Part shown: in pieces, positions 59,087-64,000 of the stretch
Layout: each line of letters opens with the position of its first letter
Numbering within the stretch: position 1 is the stretch's first letter
NCBI GenBank assembly: GCA_947498815.1
Contig: CANMLU010000003.1
Coordinates: forward strand, 186,001 to 250,000
DNA: 64,000 nucleotides
Direction of reading: 5' to 3'
Origin: an uncultured Aquimarina sp.
Lineage (GTDB): Bacteria > Bacteroidota > Bacteroidia > Flavobacteriales > Flavobacteriaceae
The notes under the pieces: generated by a model
Databases searched by the model: none
What the model was told of the DNA's origin: nothing
What the model saw: only the letters and a program-made list of their open reading frames with translations
Program-made: the position numbers and the translations under genes

Positions 59087-60024
59087 TATTTCCTTTTGTA
59101 TGTGAGATAGGTAAAAGGATATTTATGTTTTTCATCCACATCATGAAACTCCTCTTTCTCCAATTTCCATACTTCGGGGTTAATTTCAGGAAAAAAAGCA
59201 TCTGCTTCAAACTCCTCGTGTACACGAGTTAATTCAATACAGTCCGAATAATCCATTCCCATGGTATAAATCTCCCCTCCTCCTATAATAAAAGGTTGCG
59301 CATCACTTTTGGCAATTGCCAAAGCATCCCCCATGGTATGTACTACAATAGCACCTTCTGCTTGATATTCTTTGTTGCGGGAAATAATAATATGAACGCG
59401 ATTTGGTAGTAATTTCGGAAAAGACTCAAACGTTTTGCGCCCCATAATAATATGGTGCCCTGTAGTCAACTTTTTAAATCGTTTAAAATCATCGGGTAAA
59501 TGCCACACAAGGTCATTATCTTTTCCCAAAGCATTATTTTCTCCTGCTGCTGCAATCATTGTAATCATACTTTTCTGTTCATTTAACTCTTCAACAATCT
59601 CGGATGCTTTTGCTTTGATAAATTCTTCTTTCTTTTGAACAAGCTCCTCTTTGGGATACATTAAATCTATATCTTTTTGCATCAGAGCAATTTCTTCTTT
59701 TTGCTTGCTTACCAAGCGTTCCATTTGTCGATCCGACCATTCTTGCCCCATAAACGTATGAAATAGCCAAACATTGCAAAAATGTAATACAAATAAAAAC
59801 GCCCAACCTAGGACTGCAACGACATACCAATCTGCCCCAAAAAAGGTAAGATCTTTTCCGTAACCAAACACTACATTCAGAACAGTAAAAAATACTGATC
59901 CCACAACAAAAACTACAAAATGTTGAAACAATCTTTTTTTCTGTACAATTCTTTTACGAGCATGCTCATAAAGTTCACGTTGCTGAGGGTCAATTTGTGG
60001 AATTTCTTTCTTTTTTGAAAACAT
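59086..60024 (-). CDS. Dihydrofolate reductase with N-terminal 2TM membrane domain
   Basis: The 312-residue protein has two hydrophobic helices near 35-55 and 70-92 (FVVFVVGSVFFTVLNVVFGYG, VVAVLGWAFLFVLHFCNVWLFH) as in 2TM domains. A charged linker follows, then a complete DHFR from about residue 153: MITMIAAAGENNALGKDNDLVWHLPDDFKRF, HHIIMGRKTFESFP, FIIGGGEIYTMGM, FTYLTYKRK. The fusion predicts a membrane-tethered folate reductase. Usual DHFR is about 165 residues, and the second part alone has that length. No frameshift or internal stop is seen at the joint. Confidence 0.92.
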   Translation of the reverse strand: MFSKKKEIPQIDPQQRELYEHARKRIVQKKRLFQHFVVFVVGSVFFTVLNVVFGYGKDLTFFGADWYVVAVLGWAFLFVLHFCNVWLFHTFMGQEWSDRQMERLVSKQKEEIALMQKDIDLMYPKEELVQKKEEFIKAKASEIVEELNEQKSMITMIAAAGENNALGKDNDLVWHLPDDFKRFKKLTTGHHIIMGRKTFESFPKLLPNRVHIIISRNKEYQAEGAIVVHTMGDALAIAKSDAQPFIIGGGEIYTMGMDYSDCIELTRVHEEFEADAFFPEINPEVWKLEKEEFHDVDEKHKYPFTYLTYKRK

Positions 60025-60089
60025 ATTAATGCTAACTTAGTATCGGCAAGTAAAGATATAGTTTTTAACAAAAAGCCCTAAAGGTACTT

Positions 60090-61172
60090 ATGAAGAATTT
60101 AAGAAAAGAACTCCCTCTTTTATCCACTACCAACTACCTTAATACAGCTTCTTCTGGGCTACTTTGCGATTCTCTCTTAAATTTTAGACAAAATCATGAT
60201 CTTGATTTTTTGATCGGAGGAAGTGTTTTCAGAGATTCTCAACAAGATTTTTTAAATAGTGTACGTAAAACCATAACCATTTTTTTTGGAAACTCTTCGG
60301 GAGATACGGTATTAACTCCTAATTTTTCATTGGGGCTCAATACTATATTGAATGGGTTGGATAAAAATAAAAAAGTGCTTTTGCTGGATGAAGATTACCC
60401 TTCTATCAATTTTGCAGTGACCAGCAAAGGTTTTAAAGTTTGTTATGCAAAAATAGATGCCAACCTGGAACAAAATATTGAAAATGCCCTACAAAAACAC
60501 AAACCGGATATCTTTGCATTGAGCCTGGTACAATATATCAGTGGTATTGCAATAGACCTGGATTTTCTCAAAGCATTAAAAACCAAATATCCAGATATTT
60601 TGATCATAGCTGATGCAACACAGTTTTGTGGAACCAGGACTTTTGATTTTAATACATCGGGTATCGATATTTTAGGATGCAGTGGATACAAATGGCTTTT
60701 GGGAGGTTATGGTAATGGATTTATATTATTTAAGGAAGGTGTTCTAGAAAAAATTACTCCAACCAATTACAAAGTAGCTTCCAAAGATTCTCACTACGAC
60801 AGTTCTTATACCAATTTAATAGCTCGATTTGAATGTGGACACCTGGACACGCTCAATTTTGGAAGTTTGAAACATTCTCTAGAACTACTAACAGATATTG
60901 GGGTGTCGAACATTGAAAAAAAAGTTAACGAATTATCCGTTTATACCAAAACCCAATTACAAGAACTAAATCTCCTTGAAGAATGTGTTATAAAACGAAA
61001 AAGTCATAGCTCTATTTTTAATATTAAAGGTGATCATTCACTTTTTGAAAAACTTACGAAACAGAATATAATTACATCATTAAGGGGTGCGGGTATACGA
61101 ATAAGTTTGCATTTTTATAATACTACAGGAGACATAGAAGAGTTCATCAACGCACTACATCGTTATCGTTAA
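60090..61172 (+). CDS. Aminotransferase class V-fold PLP enzyme
   Basis: The 360-residue cytosolic enzyme is of the cysteine-desulfurase/class V aminotransferase fold. It shows NTASSGLLCDSLL near the start, TPNFSLGLNTILNG, and ALSLVQYISGIAIDLDFLK. ADATQFCGTRTFDFNTSGIDILGCSGYKWLLGGYGNGFI contains the Asp and the Schiff-base Lys (SGYKW). The IscS-type loop Cys is not evident, so it is more likely an aminotransferase or kynureninase/epimerase-like member. The substrate is unknown. It is divergent from the DHFR gene. Confidence 0.87.
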   Translation: MKNLRKELPLLSTTNYLNTASSGLLCDSLLNFRQNHDLDFLIGGSVFRDSQQDFLNSVRKTITIFFGNSSGDTVLTPNFSLGLNTILNGLDKNKKVLLLDEDYPSINFAVTSKGFKVCYAKIDANLEQNIENALQKHKPDIFALSLVQYISGIAIDLDFLKALKTKYPDILIIADATQFCGTRTFDFNTSGIDILGCSGYKWLLGGYGNGFILFKEGVLEKITPTNYKVASKDSHYDSSYTNLIARFECGHLDTLNFGSLKHSLELLTDIGVSNIEKKVNELSVYTKTQLQELNLLEECVIKRKSHSSIFNIKGDHSLFEKLTKQNIITSLRGAGIRISLHFYNTTGDIEEFINALHRYR

Positions 61173-61262
61173 TAAGTTACTGTAGATCTGATATTTACTT
61201 CTTTTATTTTTTGCAGTTTTGTAGTAATTTTACCTCTTACTTATTAACCAATAATTAAAATT

Positions 61263-61559
61263 ATGGCCATTACAAAACAGTATTTAAAAACAAAACCAAT
61301 CTGTAAAGTAACATTTACCGTTCCTGCAAAAGAAGCTTCAAGTGTATGTGTTGCTGGAGAATTTAATGAATGGAATACCCAGGCAACAGTGCTTAAAAAA
61401 TTAAAAAACGGAAATTTTAAAGGCACATTAGATCTTCCTAAAGATCAAAAATTTGAATTTAAATATGTTGTAGATGGTTCATGGACCAATGAAACTGAAG
61501 CAGACGGTTATCAATGGAACGACTATGCGTCTGCCGATAATAGTCTACTCATTTTGTAA
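61263..61559 (+). CDS. Small glycogen-binding (CBM48/isoamylase N-terminal) domain protein
   Basis: The 98-residue protein is nearly all one CBM48-type domain: CKVTFTVPAKEASSVCVAGEFNEWNTQATVLKKLKNGNFKGTLDLP and FEFKYVVDGSWTNETEADGYQWNDYASADNSLLIL, with the Trp and Lys positions used to bind glucan. Free-standing CBM48 proteins of this size are common in Flavobacteriaceae; the role (glycogen targeting or regulation) is inferred. It has its own terminator at 61566. Confidence 0.88.
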   Translation: MAITKQYLKTKPICKVTFTVPAKEASSVCVAGEFNEWNTQATVLKKLKNGNFKGTLDLPKDQKFEFKYVVDGSWTNETEADGYQWNDYASADNSLLIL

Positions 61560-61565
61560 ATATAT

Positions 61566-61610
61566 AGAAAAAGGTGTTGAGTGTTGGAAAACAACTTCAG
61601 CACCTTTCTA
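61566..61610 (+). terminator. Intrinsic terminator of the CBM48 gene
   Basis: AAAGGTGTTGA (61570-61580) pairs with TCAGCACCTTT (61597-61607), with one G-T pair, 10 bp after the stop codon. Confidence 0.8.
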
Positions 61611-61711
61611 ATACTTTAGGTATATTCATTCCTAATAACCTTGTTTAGCATACAACATACCCTTGTTGGTCTATCTTTTTTAAAATTAAAAAATAGTCTT
61701 AGTTTTAGGTG

Positions 61712-62803
61712 ATGAATTTCTTGGAGACTATTTTTTTATTTTTCGCTTTTCAGGCGTTTATCTTTGCGTTCTTATTTTTCATAAAAAAGAAAGGAGACAG
61801 AATAGCAAATATATTACTAGGGCTTTATGTTTTATTGTTTAGCTACAATATCATATTCAATGTACTCCATTGGTCAGAACTCTTATACTCTCGTCAGTTC
61901 GTACATTTAAGCATTACCAATAGGATACCATGGGTTTTATATGGGCCCATTGTATACTTATACATTAATCGAATTATTCATAAAAATGGATTTAGGAGTA
62001 TTGATATCCTTCATTTTATTCCGTTCTTATATATTCTAATAAATTATTCTCCGTACTATTTTCTTTCTGCAGATCAAAAAATTGATCTATTTTCTAATGG
62101 TAATTTTTGGCACCATGTATATCTCAAGAATCCTTATACTATTACAATAATTATTGGTCTAATGTTTTTTTATTGTGGACTGCTTTTCTTTTCGTTTAAA
62201 CAAAACATCAAAAGTTATAATAATTCAAGGTGGTTAACCTGGCTGAGTTTTTCATTTTTCGGATATGTCGTATCCTTTTCTTCTTATTTTGTTTTGGTAT
62301 ACTTCAACGTATTGACTGAAGGGTCTGATTATTTTATAGGATTTTCTATGACGTTTTTCATTGGATTACTATCGTATTTTGGGTTTTTACAACCTCATGT
62401 TTTTGATGGTTTGTCTATGAATAAAGTAATTCCGTTTAAAAAATATCGAAAAACCGGGCTTTCAACAGAGCATTCGTTGGAAATAAGGTCTAGGTTAATT
62501 GATTTTATGGAAGAAAATAAACCCTATTTAAATCATGAATTGAGATTAGATTATCTGGCCAAAACATTCAATCTATCCAGACATCATATGTCCCAAGTTA
62601 TTAATGAACATTTTGACTTGAGTTTTTTTGATTTTATTAATCAATACCGAGTTGAAGAAGCGAAAAAAATGATGATAGAAGACAATCGCTTAAGTATGAC
62701 CAAAATATTATACTCTAGTGGGTTCAATAATAGAGTATCGTTTTATAAAGCTTTCAAAAAATTTACCCAAAAGACTCCATCAGAATATAAATTAAAAAAA
62801 TAA
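61712..62803 (+). CDS. AraC-family regulator with multi-pass membrane sensor
   Basis: The 363-residue protein has about seven hydrophobic helices over residues 1-235 (for example ETIFLFFAFQAFIFAFLFFI, ITIIIGLMFFYCGLLFFSF). An AraC DNA-binding domain follows: LRLDYLAKTFNLSRHHMSQVINEHFDLSFFDFINQYRVEEAKKMM and ILYSSGFNNRVSFYKAFKKFTQKTPSEYK. The membrane part probably senses a ligand. The frame also opens with GTG at 61709, but ATG at 61712 is preferred. It precedes the SMP-30/NHL gene, which it might control. Confidence 0.9.
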   Translation: MNFLETIFLFFAFQAFIFAFLFFIKKKGDRIANILLGLYVLLFSYNIIFNVLHWSELLYSRQFVHLSITNRIPWVLYGPIVYLYINRIIHKNGFRSIDILHFIPFLYILINYSPYYFLSADQKIDLFSNGNFWHHVYLKNPYTITIIIGLMFFYCGLLFFSFKQNIKSYNNSRWLTWLSFSFFGYVVSFSSYFVLVYFNVLTEGSDYFIGFSMTFFIGLLSYFGFLQPHVFDGLSMNKVIPFKKYRKTGLSTEHSLEIRSRLIDFMEENKPYLNHELRLDYLAKTFNLSRHHMSQVINEHFDLSFFDFINQYRVEEAKKMMIEDNRLSMTKILYSSGFNNRVSFYKAFKKFTQKTPSEYKLKK

Positions 62804-62980
62804 ATCTTCCTCTTTTTTAGGGATCAAAATCACATATTTCAGATTATCAATACTAAATCTTGTAAACCTTTATCGGCAAACCCTAAACGCCTCTAAGAGG
62901 TAACACTTTATCTTTAAAATTGATATTCATTTGACTAGAACCATTTAAATCATTTTTTATAAAATCTAAAAAAAATAGAC

Positions 62981-63925
62981 ATGATGAAAACAGTTTTTAC
63001 ATTTTTATTGATCATATCAATCTCATTCTATTCATGTGGGGTTGATGACTATTTCCCCTCAGATGATGATTCGACACCACCAATTAGGTACAGCTTATCA
63101 ACTCTCACTACCTTACCAATTGGGACGGGAGGATTAGATGTGGATGCCCACGGAAATATCTATACAGCCGATTTTGGTGTAGGCTTAGCTAATATTAATG
63201 GGTCGGATATTTTCAAAATAAACCCAGAAAATGGGGAGTCAGAACTTTTTGCAAGTCTTGAACCCACAGGTCTTACAGGCAATCACTTTGATGCTTTGGG
63301 TAATTTGTATCAATCCAATTTTTTATCTAGCAAAGTATTTAAGATCGACCCAGACGGAAACACCGAGCTTTTTACTACAGAAGTTGCTCTGCCTACAGGG
63401 ATAACCATTGATAAAGCAGGAAATATTTATGTTCTAAGTTGCCAAAATGGTACAATAACCAAACTAACTCCAAATGGTGATGCTAGTTTATTTGCTAGTA
63501 GTGCCAATTTTGCTTGTGCAAACGGAATAACATGGGTAAAAGATACCGGAAATATTTATGTCGTCAATTTTAATGACGGGAAAGTACTGGAAGTAAATGC
63601 AACTGGCGAAGTCTCTATACTTGCGACCATTCCAAATTCAACAGGAAATGCTCATATCACATCATTTGAAGGAGAGCTTTATCTTACTGCAGCTTCGTTG
63701 GGGCAAATTTTTAGAGTAAGCCTAGATGGTCAATCGGTGGAAGTAATTGCCGGAGATGGCAGCGCTGTTAATACAGATGGAGACGCAAAAACTTCTGGAT
63801 TGCGAACGCCAAATGATCTGGCTTTTAGTCCTGATGGAGAAAAAATATACATCAATTGCGTTGCAAACTCTGGAAATGATAACGAGTTATCCCCGACAGT
63901 TATACGCGTTTTGGAAATAGATTAA
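62981..63925 (+). CDS. SMP-30/NHL-type beta-propeller lipoprotein
   Basis: The 314-residue protein has lipobox SISFYSC-GVDD. Propeller blades repeat a D-x-x-GN[IL]Y pattern: VDAHGNIYTADFGVG, FDALGNLYQSNFLSSKVFKIDPDG, IDKAGNIYVLSCQNGTITKLTPNG, KDTGNIYVVNFNDGKVLEVNATG, and LRTPNDLAFSPDGEKIYINC. It resembles SMP-30/gluconolactonase-like or NHL propellers; metal-site residues are not clear enough to call an enzyme. It may start at 62981 or the next Met at 62984. A terminator follows. Confidence 0.85.
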   Translation: MMKTVFTFLLIISISFYSCGVDDYFPSDDDSTPPIRYSLSTLTTLPIGTGGLDVDAHGNIYTADFGVGLANINGSDIFKINPENGESELFASLEPTGLTGNHFDALGNLYQSNFLSSKVFKIDPDGNTELFTTEVALPTGITIDKAGNIYVLSCQNGTITKLTPNGDASLFASSANFACANGITWVKDTGNIYVVNFNDGKVLEVNATGEVSILATIPNSTGNAHITSFEGELYLTAASLGQIFRVSLDGQSVEVIAGDGSAVNTDGDAKTSGLRTPNDLAFSPDGEKIYINCVANSGNDNELSPTVIRVLEID

Positions 63926-63956
63926 TTAATCCGAAACTATCATTTAGATATATTGG

Positions 63957-63998
63957 GGTGTTGCGGTTGAGCCTTACTTATTCTACAACCTCAACACC
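63957..63998 (+). terminator. Intrinsic terminator
   Basis: GGTGTTGCGGTTG (63957-63969) pairs with CAACCTCAACACC (63986-63998) with one mismatch, 31 bp after the propeller gene stop. Confidence 0.8.
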
Positions 63999-64000
63999 TT

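Noticed and set aside
1-64000. tRNA, rRNA or known riboswitch
   Set aside because: No cloverleaf-like segment, rRNA signature or familiar riboswitch core was recognised on reading either strand; a covariance-model scan would be needed to exclude them.

Overview
The window is AT-rich DNA from a marine member of the Bacteroidota, most likely Flavobacteriaceae and close to Aquimarina (inferred from content, not from a search). The evidence is GLPGLI-family and type IX secretion (T9SS) C-terminal sorting domains, many lipoproteins with a '..C-E-K-E' lipobox, promoters of the TTG / TAnnTTTG type, and a 2TM-domain/DHFR fusion.

1-21.7 kb is mostly household genes: a GLPGLI protein divergent from a histidine kinase/response regulator pair, a deoxynucleoside kinase, KDO transferase, a T9SS lipase-like protein, a sugar aminotransferase, an amidohydrolase, a serine hydrolase with a LanC-like lipoprotein, a Nudix hydrolase, an EndoV-like protein, a LysE exporter and a haloalkane-dehalogenase-like enzyme. 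Inside this stretch, at 10.7-13.5 kb, three unrelated genes (MBL hydrolase, methyltransferase, alpha/beta hydrolase) are each framed by their own short inverted repeat. Similar hairpin-bearing spacers separate them, a layout that resembles integron cassettes without a visible integrase. At 18.2-18.4 kb there is a perfect 18-bp hairpin and a run of TTCGAA motifs spaced exactly 21 bp apart.

21.9-27.2 kb holds a cysteine-rich exported protein, four tandem paralogous lipoproteins, and five tandem small peptide genes. The peptides share an almost invariant double-glycine leader and have divergent cores with two CxxxC motifs; four of the five are not visible as ORFs from their true start, or at all. 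Each is preceded by a copy of the same intergenic module. This looks like an undescribed diversifying family of secreted peptides.

28-50 kb is an accessory island of secreted and surface proteins, nearly all on the minus strand. It holds a decayed IS256-type element next to a truncated M57-like gene, a bulb-type-lectin lipoprotein, three calpain-like RTX-repeat proteins (one frameshifted), a nucleoside-hydrolase-like T9SS protein with a carbohydrate-binding module, a MACPF-like pore-former lipoprotein, a subtilase, and a lipoprotein with a hydrophobic Cys-rich halocin-like tail. Next to them lies a TPR histidine kinase/LytTR regulator pair. A palindrome ATGAGTA-N4-TACTCAT recurs in the island. 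In five cases a TAnnTTTG-like -7 element lies exactly 21 bp downstream, including in front of the kinase/regulator operon itself. The simplest reading is an autoregulated regulon of secreted effectors.

50-57 kb carries a second signalling cluster: two tandemly duplicated TPR/HisKA_2 kinases, with a remnant of the regulator's 3' end left between them, a sigma-54 activator and a LuxR-type regulator. 57-64 kb returns to conserved genes: fabD, a fructosamine-kinase-like protein, the DHFR fusion, a class V aminotransferase, a CBM48 protein, a membrane AraC regulator and an SMP-30/NHL lipoprotein. No tRNA, rRNA or CRISPR was recognised. All family calls come from reading motifs in the translations.
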